A stretch of 64,000 nt of DNA, from positions 1-64,000 of the forward strand of contig NC_010524.1 of NCBI RefSeq assembly GCF_000019785.1, written 5' to 3'. Of this stretch, positions 39,642 through 47,733 are shown piece by piece (the first letter of the stretch is position 1; every line of letters begins with the position of its first letter). The DNA is from Leptothrix cholodnii SP-6 (lineage in GTDB: Bacteria > Pseudomonadota > Gammaproteobacteria > Burkholderiales > Burkholderiaceae_C). A program made the position numbers and the translations under genes. The notes under the pieces were generated by a model, which saw only the letters and a list, made by a program, of their open reading frames with translations, made no database searches and was not told where the DNA came from.

Positions 39642-40580
39642 ATGCACACACAACCTGCTCCCCCTGCCGACGCCGTGATCGTGCGCGAAGTCGGCCTGCG
39701 CGACGGCCTGCAGAGCATCCACCGCACGCTCGCCACCGACCACAAGCTCGACTGGCTGCGCGCAGCCCATGCCGCCGGCCTGCGCGAGATCGAGGTCGGC
39801 TCCTTCGTGCCGGCCAAGCTGCTGCCGCAACTGGCCGACACCGCCGAGCTGGTGGCGGTGGCGCGCACGCTGCCCGGGCTCGTCACCTCGGTGCTGGTGC
39901 CCAACCTGAAGGGCGCGCAGGCCGCGCTCGACAGCGGCGCCGACCTGATGCTGCTGCCGCTGTCGGCCAGCCACGCGCACAGCCTGGCCAACCTGCGCAA
40001 GACACCCGACGACGCGGTGGCCGAGGTCGGCCGCATCCGCGCCTTGCGCGATGCCAGCGGCTCGCGCTGCCTGATCGAGGTCGGCATGAGCACGGCCTTC
40101 GGCTGCACCATCCAGGGCCGGGTCGACGAGGCCGAGGTGCTGCGCCTGCTGCAGGCCGCGCTTGATGCCGGCGCCGACCGCGTCGGCCTGGCCGACACCG
40201 TGGGTTACGCCGATCCGCAGCAGGTGGCGCGGCTGTTCGAGAAGAGTTTTGCCGTGGCCGGCGATCGGCTCGCCTGCGGTCACTTCCACGACACCCGCGG
40301 CCTCGGCATGGCCAACGTCTACGCCGCCTGGCTGGCCGGCGTGCGCCGCTTCGACGCCTGCCTGGGCGGCATCGGCGGCTGCCCGCACGCGCCCGGCGCC
40401 AGCGGCAACGTGGCGACCGAGGATCTCGCCTACCTGTTCGCCAGCATGGGCGCGCCGACCGGGCTCGACTTCGACGCACTGATCGCCCTGCGTGCGCGGC
40501 TGGCCCAATGGCTGGCCGGCGAAACCCTGCACGGCTCGCTGTGGCGTGCCGGCCTGCCCAAAACGATGTTGAGTGCCTGA
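39642..40580 (+). CDS. Hydroxymethylglutaryl-CoA lyase-like enzyme
   Basis: 312 aa DRE-TIM metallolyase. It has the metal/substrate motif VREVGLRDGLQS near the N-terminus, CGHFHDTRGLGMANV with the metal His pair, and the Cys loop signature GGIGGCPHAPGASGNVATED of HMG-CoA lyases. The family cleaves 3-hydroxy-3-methyl acyl-CoAs to acetyl-CoA and a keto acid; with the CoA-transferase next door, a citramalyl-CoA-like substrate is possible. The first Pro of the usual GPRDGLQ is Leu here. It starts the cluster that continues with caiB and the Bug receptor. Confidence 0.9.
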   Translation: MHTQPAPPADAVIVREVGLRDGLQSIHRTLATDHKLDWLRAAHAAGLREIEVGSFVPAKLLPQLADTAELVAVARTLPGLVTSVLVPNLKGAQAALDSGADLMLLPLSASHAHSLANLRKTPDDAVAEVGRIRALRDASGSRCLIEVGMSTAFGCTIQGRVDEAEVLRLLQAALDAGADRVGLADTVGYADPQQVARLFEKSFAVAGDRLACGHFHDTRGLGMANVYAAWLAGVRRFDACLGGIGGCPHAPGASGNVATEDLAYLFASMGAPTGLDFDALIALRARLAQWLAGETLHGSLWRAGLPKTMLSA

Positions 40581-40583
40581 CCC

Positions 40584-41813
40584 ATGAACACACCTTCTGC
40601 TGAATCCGTGATGCCCACCGCCACCTCCGCACCCCAGCCCCTGGCCGGTCTCCGCGTCGTCGAGTTCACCCACATGGTGATGGGCCCGACCTGCGGCATG
40701 GTGCTGGCCGACATGGGCGCCGAGGTCATCAAGATCGAGCCGATCGACGGCGACCGCACGCGCCGCCTGCTCGGCGCCGGCTCGGGTTTCTTCCCGATGT
40801 TCAACCGCAACAAGCTGAGCATCGCGATCGACCTGCACCACGCCGACGGCGCCGAGGTGGCACGCCGCCTGGCCGCCAGCGCCGACGTGGTGGCCGAGAA
40901 CTTCAAGCCCGGCACGATGGTCAAGTACGGCCTCGACTACGCCAGCCTCGCCGCCGTCAATCCGCGCCTGATCTACGCCAGCCACAAGGGTTTCTTGCCC
41001 GGCCCGTACGACCACCGCACCGCGCTCGACGAGGTGGTGCAGATGATGGGCGGCCTCGCGTACATGACCGGCCGGCCGGGCGATCCGCTGCGTGCGGGCA
41101 CCAGCGTCAACGACATCATGGGCGGCCTGTTCGGCGCCATCGGCGTGCTGGGCGCGCTGATCCAGCGTGGCATCAGCGGGCGCGGCATGGAGGTGCAGTC
41201 GGCGCTCTACGAGAACAACGTCTTCCTGATGGGCCAGCACATGCTGCAGTTCGCCATGACCGGCAAACCCGCCGCGCCGATGCCGGCGCGCGAGAGCCCG
41301 TGGGCGATCTACGACGTCTTCACCGTCAAGGACGGCGAGCAGATCTTCCTGGCCGCGGTGAGCGACGCGCAGTGGTTCACCTTCTGCGATGCGCTCGGTT
41401 TTGCCGACCTCAAGGCCGACCCGGCGCTGGCCACCAACAACCAGCGCGTGCGCGAGCGCCCCCGCCTGCTGCCGGCCCTGCGCGAGCGCCTGGCGCTGCG
41501 CAGCGCCGCCGAGCTGTCCGACACGATGGAAGCCGCTGGCCTGCCGTTCGCGCCGATCCGCAAACCCGAAGACCTGCTCGACGACCCGCACCTGCTCGCC
41601 ACCGGCGGCCTGGCCGACATCACGCTGCCCGACGGTGCCAAGGCCGGCCAGAGCGTCAAGACCACGCTGTTCCCGATCACGATGGACGGTGCGCGGCTGG
41701 GTGTGCGCCTGCAGCCGCCCAGGCTCGGCGAGCACACCCGCGGCCTGCTCGAAAGCATCGGCTACGACCCGGCCCAGATCGACACCTTGCAGGCGAACGC
41801 GGTGGTGGTCTGA
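40584..41813 (+). CDS. CaiB/BaiF family (class III) CoA-transferase
   Basis: 409 aa. It has the N-terminal CoA-binding pattern (LAGLRVVEFTHMVMGPTCGM, then VLADMGAEVIKIEP), VVAENFKPGTMVKYGL, and the probable catalytic Asp in ALDEVVQMMGG. It transfers CoA between organic acids, often with succinyl-CoA as donor. It begins 3 bp after the lyase gene, so the two are almost certainly co-expressed and may form an activate-then-cleave pathway. The C-terminal region (PFAPIRKPEDLLDDPHLLAT) is standard for the family. Confidence 0.93.
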   Translation: MNTPSAESVMPTATSAPQPLAGLRVVEFTHMVMGPTCGMVLADMGAEVIKIEPIDGDRTRRLLGAGSGFFPMFNRNKLSIAIDLHHADGAEVARRLAASADVVAENFKPGTMVKYGLDYASLAAVNPRLIYASHKGFLPGPYDHRTALDEVVQMMGGLAYMTGRPGDPLRAGTSVNDIMGGLFGAIGVLGALIQRGISGRGMEVQSALYENNVFLMGQHMLQFAMTGKPAAPMPARESPWAIYDVFTVKDGEQIFLAAVSDAQWFTFCDALGFADLKADPALATNNQRVRERPRLLPALRERLALRSAAELSDTMEAAGLPFAPIRKPEDLLDDPHLLATGGLADITLPDGAKAGQSVKTTLFPITMDGARLGVRLQPPRLGEHTRGLLESIGYDPAQIDTLQANAVVV

Positions 41814-41902
41814 GTGCCTGCGCGTCGAGGCAGGATCACCCTTGCGATGACAACAAAACCGGCCACCCGAACCCCGGCCACAGCCCACCCGGAGACAAGA
41901 CC

Positions 41903-42886
41903 ATGAAGAACATCCAGACCCGCCGCCAGACCCTGCGCCAGCTCGGTGCCCTGACCCTGGCCGGCGCCGCCGGCAGCGCCTGGGCGCAGGCCGCAGGCGA
42001 CAAGACCGTGCGCATCGTGCTGCCCAACGCCGTCTCGTCGGGCGTCGACACCATCACCCGCACGGCGCAGAACGCGCTGTCCAAGGCGCTTGGCCACCCG
42101 GTGGTGGTCGAGAACCAGCCCGGCGCGGGCGGCGTGCTGGGCGTGCAGACGGTGGTGCGCGCCGCGCCCGACGGCCTCACGCTCGGCGTGGTGTCGAACA
42201 ACGTGGTGATCTTCCCGAGCGTGCTCAAGTCGCTGCCCTTCGACCTGCACACCGACGTCACGCCGATCGCGATCTGCGGCTACACGCCGGTGGTGCTGGT
42301 CGTGAACCCGAAGGTGCCGGCCACCAACGCGAAGGAGTTCACCGCCTTCCTCAAGAGCAAGAACGGCGAGGCCAATTTCGCCTCGGGTGGCAACGGCACC
42401 ATCCTGCACCTGGCGGCCGAGATGTTCCTCGACGAAGCCGGCGTCAAGGCCCGCCACATCCCCTACAAGGGCGTCGGCCCGATGCTGACCGACCTGATCG
42501 GCGGCCAGGTCGAGTTCGCCACCGCCGCGTTGCCCAGCGTGCAGCAGCACCTCAAGAGCGGCGCGCTGCGTGCCATCGGCATCGCCACCTCGCAGCGCGT
42601 GCCCGCCGCGCCCGACCTGCCGACCTTCGTCGAGCAGGGCCTGCCCGGCTACGTGGTCGAGGCCTGGTTCGGTGTGATCGGCCCCAAGGGACTGCCGGCG
42701 GCGGACGTCAAGCGCATCAACGCCGCGGTGGTCACGGCCTTTGCCGATCCGGGCGTGATGGAGGCGATGGCCAAGCAGGGCAACGTCATCAACGTCAGCA
42801 CGCCCGAGCGCGCGCAAACGTTCTTCAAGGACGAGATGCTGAAGTACGCCAAGCTGGTCAAGAAGGCCGGCATCGAGGCCCAGTGA
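41903..42886 (+). CDS. Bug-family (TctC-like) periplasmic solute receptor
   Basis: 327 aa. A Tat-like or Sec signal (RRQTLRQLGALTLAGAAGSA) precedes a mature protein with Bug family motifs: VVVENQPGAGGVLG, HIPYKGVGPMLTDLIGGQV and GLPGYVVEAWFG. These receptors bind carboxylates for tripartite tricarboxylate transporters or signal their presence. No TctA/TctB genes are adjacent, which is common for the expanded Bug families of Burkholderiales. The context suggests its ligand is the acid activated by the CaiB enzyme. Confidence 0.93.
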   Translation: MKNIQTRRQTLRQLGALTLAGAAGSAWAQAAGDKTVRIVLPNAVSSGVDTITRTAQNALSKALGHPVVVENQPGAGGVLGVQTVVRAAPDGLTLGVVSNNVVIFPSVLKSLPFDLHTDVTPIAICGYTPVVLVVNPKVPATNAKEFTAFLKSKNGEANFASGGNGTILHLAAEMFLDEAGVKARHIPYKGVGPMLTDLIGGQVEFATAALPSVQQHLKSGALRAIGIATSQRVPAAPDLPTFVEQGLPGYVVEAWFGVIGPKGLPAADVKRINAAVVTAFADPGVMEAMAKQGNVINVSTPERAQTFFKDEMLKYAKLVKKAGIEAQ

Positions 42887-42893
42887 GCCGAGC

Positions 42894-44083
42894 GTGAGCG
42901 ATGCCGCGCAGGTGCGGCGCCAGCTCGCGGGCGAGGCGCTGTCGCTCGCCGACATCGCCGCGCTGCGCGACGACGTCTCGACCGACGAGATCATCCCGCT
43001 GCCGGCGATGGTGCATTTCGACGCCACGCTGGGCCGTTACCCGCTCACCGGATACACGGCGGGCGGCGAGCGGCCGATCGGCGTCGACGCGATCCGCCGC
43101 GCCGGCATCGAGGTCATCGTGGCCGGCGCCCGCTATGGCAAGGGCAGCTCGCGCGAACACGCCGTGGTGGCCGAACGTTCGGCCGGCGTGCGGCTGGTGA
43201 TCGCCTGCATCCGGCGCGGCGAGGCGATCTCGCTCGACGAGCTGCTGGCCGGCCGCGATCGTGCGTGCCGGCGGCCTGCTCGATCACGGCGCGGCGCACC
43301 TGACTGGCGCCCGCCCGGTCGTTGCGGCTGAAGACGGCCGGCCGCGCACGCTGTTCGAGAAGATCGTCGAGCGCCACCGCCTCGCGCTGGCCGATGGCGA
43401 AACCTCGCGCGCACCGCGAATTCGCCGCCCGCCACGGCCTGAAGGACCACGGTTATCTGCAGGCGCTGGAGGCGAGGGACGCCGGCAACACCGGGTCACA
43501 AGGCCGCGCCGGGCCGCCCCAAGCGGCCTTGACCCCCTCGGGGGGCGGGCTCGGCTTGTCGAGCCCTGGGGGCTCCGAAGGCATCTCGCATGCGATGGTG
43601 GCCGAGCTGTATGCGCTGCCCGGCCAGCTGCTGGTGGGCACCGATTCGCACACGCCGCACAGCGGCGCACTCGGCTGTGTGGCCTACGGCGGCAGCTGCA
43701 CCGCCGGCAAACGGGAGGACTTCGACCACTATCACGCCGTGCTCGCCTGGGCCGCACAACGCGGCCTGCGCGTGGCGCCCGGCGTGCAGCTCTACCTGCA
43801 GTTCGGCACCGCCGCCGTGCGCGACTACTGCACCGAGCGCGGCTACCTGGCGGCCTTCGAGGCGGTCGGCGCCGAGCTGCTGCAGCCCGCCTGCGGCGCC
43901 TGCGCCAACTGCGGGCCGGGCTCGTCGACGCAATCCGATCAGGTCACGGTGAGTGCGATCAACCGCAACTTCCCGGGCCGCTCCGGGCCGGGACAGGTCT
44001 GGCTGGCGAGTCCGCCGACCGTGGCCGCGAGCGCGATCGCGGGGCGGCTGTGTTCGTTCGAGGCGTTGCAGGCGTCGGTGTGA
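42894..44083 (+). pseudogene. Degraded fused aconitase/isopropylmalate-dehydratase gene
   Basis: Starts GTG 42894. Frame 1 (to ~43260) gives the small-subunit-like part: DDVSTDEIIPLPAMVHF, GARYGKGSSREHAVVAERSA. A second frame then gives VVAAEDGRPRTLFEKIVERH, and a third (to 44083) gives the large-subunit part: SHAMVAELYALPGQLLVGTD, YGGSCTAGKREDFDHYHAVL, LQPACGACANCGPGSS. Against the fused proteins of the family (about 640 aa, from memory) several blocks are absent: after RLVIA, between ADGETS and REFAARHGLKDHG, and about 170 residues between GCVA and YGGSC. A GC-palindrome repeat interrupts it at 43497-43578. Non-functional as written. Once probably hydrated an acid feeding the CoA-transferase/lyase pair. 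Confidence 0.8.
43497..43578. repeat. GC-palindrome repeat inside the aconitase pseudogene
   Basis: Short complementary blocks (GGCCGC...GCGGCC, CCCCCTCGGGGGG, GGCTCGGC...GAGCC) make a foldable element of about 80 bp. Its inverted core CCCCCCGAGGGG matches the element between pelF and pelG. It lies where family members have continuous coding sequence, between the DAGNTG and SHAMVAELYALPG segments, and so is an insertion or a scar. Confidence 0.6.
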
Positions 44084-44115
44084 GCGCCGGGTTCGCCCAG
44101 GACGCTGTGGCCTCC

Positions 44116-45387
44116 TCAGCCGACGGCCGTGTTTTCCACCAGCAATGCGATCCCCTGGCCCCCGCCGATGCACGCGCTGGCCACGCCCCAGCGTGCCCCG
44201 ATGGCCTGCAGCTGGCGGGCCACGGTGATCGTCAGTCGCACGCCGGTGGCCGCCAGCGGGTGGCCCAGCGCGATGGCGCCGCCGTGCACGTTGAGCCTGT
44301 CCTCGGCCAGACCGAGTTCGCGGGCCACGGCCAGGGTCTGCGCGCCCTGGGCCTCGTTGACCTCGAAGCGGGCGATGTCATCGAGCGTCAAGCCCGCGCC
44401 GTCAAGCAGGCGGCGGATGGCCGGTGCGGGGCCGATGCCCATGATCTCCGGTGGCACGCCCACCACCGCGGTGGCGGCGATGCGTGCGAGCGGGGCGCGG
44501 CCCGTGCGGGCCTGCCAGTCGCGCACCACCACGCCGCTGGCGACCAGCGCGGCGGCGGCGGCGTCGGTCAGGGCCGAGCAGTTGCCGGCGGTCTGCACGC
44601 CATCCTTGAACACCGGGCGCAGCAAAGCCAGCACATCGGCCGGCGTGGGGCGCGGGTGGGTGTCGCGGTCGGCGCGCTTGTTCTTGCCCGACAGGCGCAG
44701 CGCGCGCGGCTGGTAGCCGGGCAGCTCGAACACGCTGCTTTCGACCGGCGCGATCTCGCCATCGAACCAGCCGGCCTCCTGTGCCGCGACGGCGCGCGCG
44801 AAGGAACGTGCGGCAAACGCATCGACCTCGGCGCGGGTGATGCCGTACTTCTGCGCCAGGTTCTCGGCGGTCTGGATCATCGAGACCGCCGCGACCGGGT
44901 CGGTGAGCGACTCCCAGAGGTAGTCCTTCAGCGCCGGCGTCTGGCCGAGCTTGAAGCCGCCGCGGTGGTCGAACATCGCGATCGGGTGGCGCGTCATCGA
45001 TTCGGTGCCCACCACCAGCGCCAGGCTGGCGATGCCGGCGTCGATCTGCTCGCCGGCCTGGCGGAAGAGCTCGAAGCCGGTGCCGCAGATGCGCTGCGCC
45101 ATCAGCGCCGGCACCTCCACCGGCACGCCGGCGTACAGACCGATGTGGCGCGGCAGGTAGAACTGGTCGAAGCCGCCCGGCGCCATGTTGCCGCCCAGCA
45201 CCGAGTCGATGGCGGTGGCGTCGACGCCGCTGCGCTCGATCACCGCACGTGCAGCATGGATGCCCAGGTCGATGGGGTTGGCATCGGCAAAGGCCCCCAG
45301 GTGGTCGACCTGCGGCGTGCGCAGGCCGTCGATCAGGTGGACGTCGTCGAAGGCCTGATACAGGCCCGGCTGCTTGGGATGGCTCAT
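44116..45387 (-). CDS. Acetyl-CoA acetyltransferase (thiolase)
   Basis: 423 aa. All thiolase catalytic elements are present: the nucleophile Cys in MAQRICGTGFEL, GGAIALGHPLAATG with the base His, and the second Cys in SACIGGGQGIALLVE. It joins or cleaves acyl-CoAs, in beta-oxidation or polyhydroxybutyrate precursor supply; chain-length preference cannot be told. The start MSHPKQPGLYQ at 45387 is chosen; an open frame continues upstream without family support. It is convergent with the aconitase pseudogene, with a 32-bp gap. Confidence 0.92.
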   Translation of the reverse strand: MSHPKQPGLYQAFDDVHLIDGLRTPQVDHLGAFADANPIDLGIHAARAVIERSGVDATAIDSVLGGNMAPGGFDQFYLPRHIGLYAGVPVEVPALMAQRICGTGFELFRQAGEQIDAGIASLALVVGTESMTRHPIAMFDHRGGFKLGQTPALKDYLWESLTDPVAAVSMIQTAENLAQKYGITRAEVDAFAARSFARAVAAQEAGWFDGEIAPVESSVFELPGYQPRALRLSGKNKRADRDTHPRPTPADVLALLRPVFKDGVQTAGNCSALTDAAAAALVASGVVVRDWQARTGRAPLARIAATAVVGVPPEIMGIGPAPAIRRLLDGAGLTLDDIARFEVNEAQGAQTLAVARELGLAEDRLNVHGGAIALGHPLAATGVRLTITVARQLQAIGARWGVASACIGGGQGIALLVENTAVG

Positions 45388-45694
45388 GCGGTGCTCCGTG
45401 GGTAGCGACAGGGGGTGGGGCCGATCACGCCGGCGCCAGGAACCGGAGGCTGTCGAACATCGGTGGCCGCACCTTCCCTCGCGAGGGGACTGACCGGATT
45501 CTGTGGCCATGTGCACTATCATGCATCATGGTTAGTACTGATCCGAAAGTAACTGGCATCGAAATGCATCTGCCAGTTGCCCATCTGCACCGTGAAGTCG
45601 AATCGGTCGGCGACTCTTTTGCTTGCGAAACGCAAGTAATTTGCCTCGCTCACCGGTTCTCGGATCCCGCTGTACCCGTGACGGGGCTCGCCTT
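45388..45694. other. Less GC-rich 307-bp gap with possible gene remnant
   Basis: Between the thiolase gene and the PPi-PFK gene (both minus). The base composition is visibly less GC-rich. An inverted repeat CTTGCG-AAA-CGCAAG is at 45622-45636. On the minus strand about 55 codons ending at 45519 read like a protein C-terminus (SEANYLRFASKRVADRFD, then VQMGNWQMHFDASYF) but have no start or recognisable family. It may be the tail of a deleted gene. The thiolase promoter should lie at its left end. Confidence 0.4.
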
Positions 45695-46909
45695 TCAGCG
45701 GTTCAGCACCTTCGCCACCGGATTGGGCCGCAGCCGGTACGCATCCGGCATGCCCGAGCCCAGCAGCGGCCGCAGGTAGAGCCTGAACGCATCCGTCACG
45801 TCGGTGCCGTTGGGCGCGATGAACTCGTCTTCCATCGTGCGCGTCTTGCCGGCCACCGCCGACAGCGGCAGCAGCTCGTAGTCGGCGGCGTAGTAGCCGG
45901 CGCGCTTGATCGCCACCGAGCCGTCGCTGCCGCCCCACATCGCGAACTGCACCGCCTTCTCGCCGACCTCGCGGGCCTCGCGCTGGTCGACGTCGGACAC
46001 ACAGCCGATGAACGAGCGCTGCAGGTAGCCGAAGGTGTCGCCGCGCACGCGCTTGATGCCCAGGCGCTGCTTGATCTCCTCGCACAGCAGGTCGGCCAGC
46101 GCGCCGGTGCCCGAGAGCTGCACGTTGCCGTGGGCGTCGTGCTCCAGCTCCTTGGCCAGCGTGCTGATGATGGGCGTGCCGGCGGCGTCGTGGATGCCTT
46201 CGCTGACCGCGATCACGCAGCGGCCGAAGCGCTCGTAGGTGGCCTTGACGTCGGCCAGGAACTTCTCGACCTCGAACACCCGCTCGGGCACGTAGATCAG
46301 GTGCGGGCCGTCGTCGGCGAACTTCTTGCCCAGCGCCGACGCAGCGGTCAGGAAGCCCGCATGCCGGCCCATCACCACGCCGACGTAGACGCCCGGCAGC
46401 GCCGCGTTGTCGAGGTTGGCGCCGGCAAAAGCCTGGGCGACGAAACGCGCCGCGCTCGGGAAACCGGGCGTGTGGTCATTGCCGACCAGGTCGTTGTCGA
46501 TCGTCTTGGGGATGTGGATGCAGCGCAGCGCGTAATTGGCCGCTTGGGCCTGCTCGCTGACGATGCGCACGGTGTCCGACGAGTCGTTGCCGCCGATGTA
46601 ATAGAACTGCCCGATCTCGTGCGCCTGCAGCACCTTGAAGATCTCCTGGCAGTATTTGATGTCGGGCTTGTCGCGCGTCGAGCCGAGCGCCGAGGCGGGC
46701 GTGGCAGCCACCATCTCGAGGTTGTGGCTGGTCTCCTGTGTCAGGTCGACCAGGTCTTCGTTGACGATGCCGCGCACGCCGTGGCGGGCGCCGTAGACCA
46801 GCTCGACGCCGCGGTGGCGGCGCGCTTCGAGCACCACGCCGGCGAGCGACTGGTTGATCACGGCGGTCGGGCCGCCGCCTTGGGCGACCAGGATCTTGCG
46901 GGGGTTCAT
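45695..46909 (-). CDS. pfp: PPi-dependent 6-phosphofructokinase
   Basis: 404 aa, diphosphate-fructose-6-phosphate 1-phosphotransferase. It has GGGPTAVINQSLAG at the N-terminus, YYIGGNDSSDT instead of the GGDGS of ATP enzymes, the PPi-type active-site IPKTIDNDL, and MGRHAGFLTA. It interconverts fructose 6-phosphate and fructose 1,6-bisphosphate reversibly, saving ATP; methylotrophs and many betaproteobacteria use it in place of ATP-PFK. The ATG at 46909 is preceded by GAGGAG, about ten bases upstream. Confidence 0.9.
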   Translation of the reverse strand: MNPRKILVAQGGGPTAVINQSLAGVVLEARRHRGVELVYGARHGVRGIVNEDLVDLTQETSHNLEMVAATPASALGSTRDKPDIKYCQEIFKVLQAHEIGQFYYIGGNDSSDTVRIVSEQAQAANYALRCIHIPKTIDNDLVGNDHTPGFPSAARFVAQAFAGANLDNAALPGVYVGVVMGRHAGFLTAASALGKKFADDGPHLIYVPERVFEVEKFLADVKATYERFGRCVIAVSEGIHDAAGTPIISTLAKELEHDAHGNVQLSGTGALADLLCEEIKQRLGIKRVRGDTFGYLQRSFIGCVSDVDQREAREVGEKAVQFAMWGGSDGSVAIKRAGYYAADYELLPLSAVAGKTRTMEDEFIAPNGTDVTDAFRLYLRPLLGSGMPDAYRLRPNPVAKVLNR

Positions 46910-47048
46910 GGTGTGGTGTCTCCTCGGAGGGTTCGTGGGCGCGTGGCGTGGCCGGCCGCAGCGGTCGTGTCGGAAAGCACGACGGGCAGGGATCGTACAC
47001 GCGGCGCAGGGCCTGAGCGGCAGGCCCTTGGCGCCACCCGCAGGGGTG

Positions 47049-47597
47049 TCAGTCGAGCGGCTGACTCTGTGGCGTGGGCTTGAAATCGGCGCGGGCATAG
47101 CCCCGCTCGACCGCGCGCTGCAGCGCCGCGTCCAGATCGGCCGGCGCCATCTGCGGCGTGCGCGACAGCACCCAGCCGAAGCGCCGTTTCGGCTCGCCCA
47201 CCAGCACCCAGCGGTAGTCGGGGTCGAGCGCCAGCACCCAGTAGTTGCCGTAGAACGGCCGGAAGAAGCTCACCCGCAGCTTGGCGTTGCCGCTGTCGGC
47301 CACCACCTTGGCGATGCCGGTCGCGCGGGTGACGCTGCCGTCGGCCTGGCGACAGCGGTTGATGACCTCGATGTCATCGCCGATCGCGCGGTAATGCGCC
47401 TTCGTGTCGGCCACGCACATCGCCTGAAAGCGGTTCGGCAGCGCGCTGATCTCGTACCAGCCGCCGGCGTAGCGGGCGAGGTCGACGGTGGCGACGGTCG
47501 GAAGTGGCGCCGTCGGCGTGGTGCTGCAGCCGGCGAGCACCGCCAGGGCGGTCAGAGCGGACAGCGCGCAGAGGGTGAGACGGTGGTGTCGAGGCAT
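47049..47597 (-). CDS. Lipocalin-family outer-membrane lipoprotein (Blc-like)
   Basis: 182 aa. A signal peptide with lipobox LAGC (Cys at about residue 24) is followed by the lipocalin signature DLARYAGGWYEISALPNRFQ, the internal strands (LRVSFFRPFYGNYWVLALD) and the C-terminal YRWVLVGEPKRRFGWVLSRT. Bacterial lipocalins bind lysophospholipids or fatty acids at the outer membrane and often respond to stress. The start at 47597 (MPRHHRLTLC) gives a proper lipoprotein signal. The 139-bp gap upstream of it leads to the PPi-PFK gene. Confidence 0.9.
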   Translation of the reverse strand: MPRHHRLTLCALSALTALAVLAGCSTTPTAPLPTVATVDLARYAGGWYEISALPNRFQAMCVADTKAHYRAIGDDIEVINRCRQADGSVTRATGIAKVVADSGNAKLRVSFFRPFYGNYWVLALDPDYRWVLVGEPKRRFGWVLSRTPQMAPADLDAALQRAVERGYARADFKPTPQSQPLD

Positions 47598-47733
47598 GGG
47601 CCCAGTATGGTGGATCGGCGCGGTATCGCCGCGCGCCACGAGAAGTGCCCCCGGGGCGGTAGGCGATGGCTACACTTTCTTGGCGGCCGCAACGACGCGC
47701 TGGCAGGCGGGATCACACGAACGGGGAGGCGGC

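Noticed and set aside
43261..45405. 714-codon open frame covering the thiolase gene in reverse
   Set aside because: Only its first ~50 codons (to about 43410) correspond to real aconitase-derived sequence; the rest is antisense to the thiolase gene.
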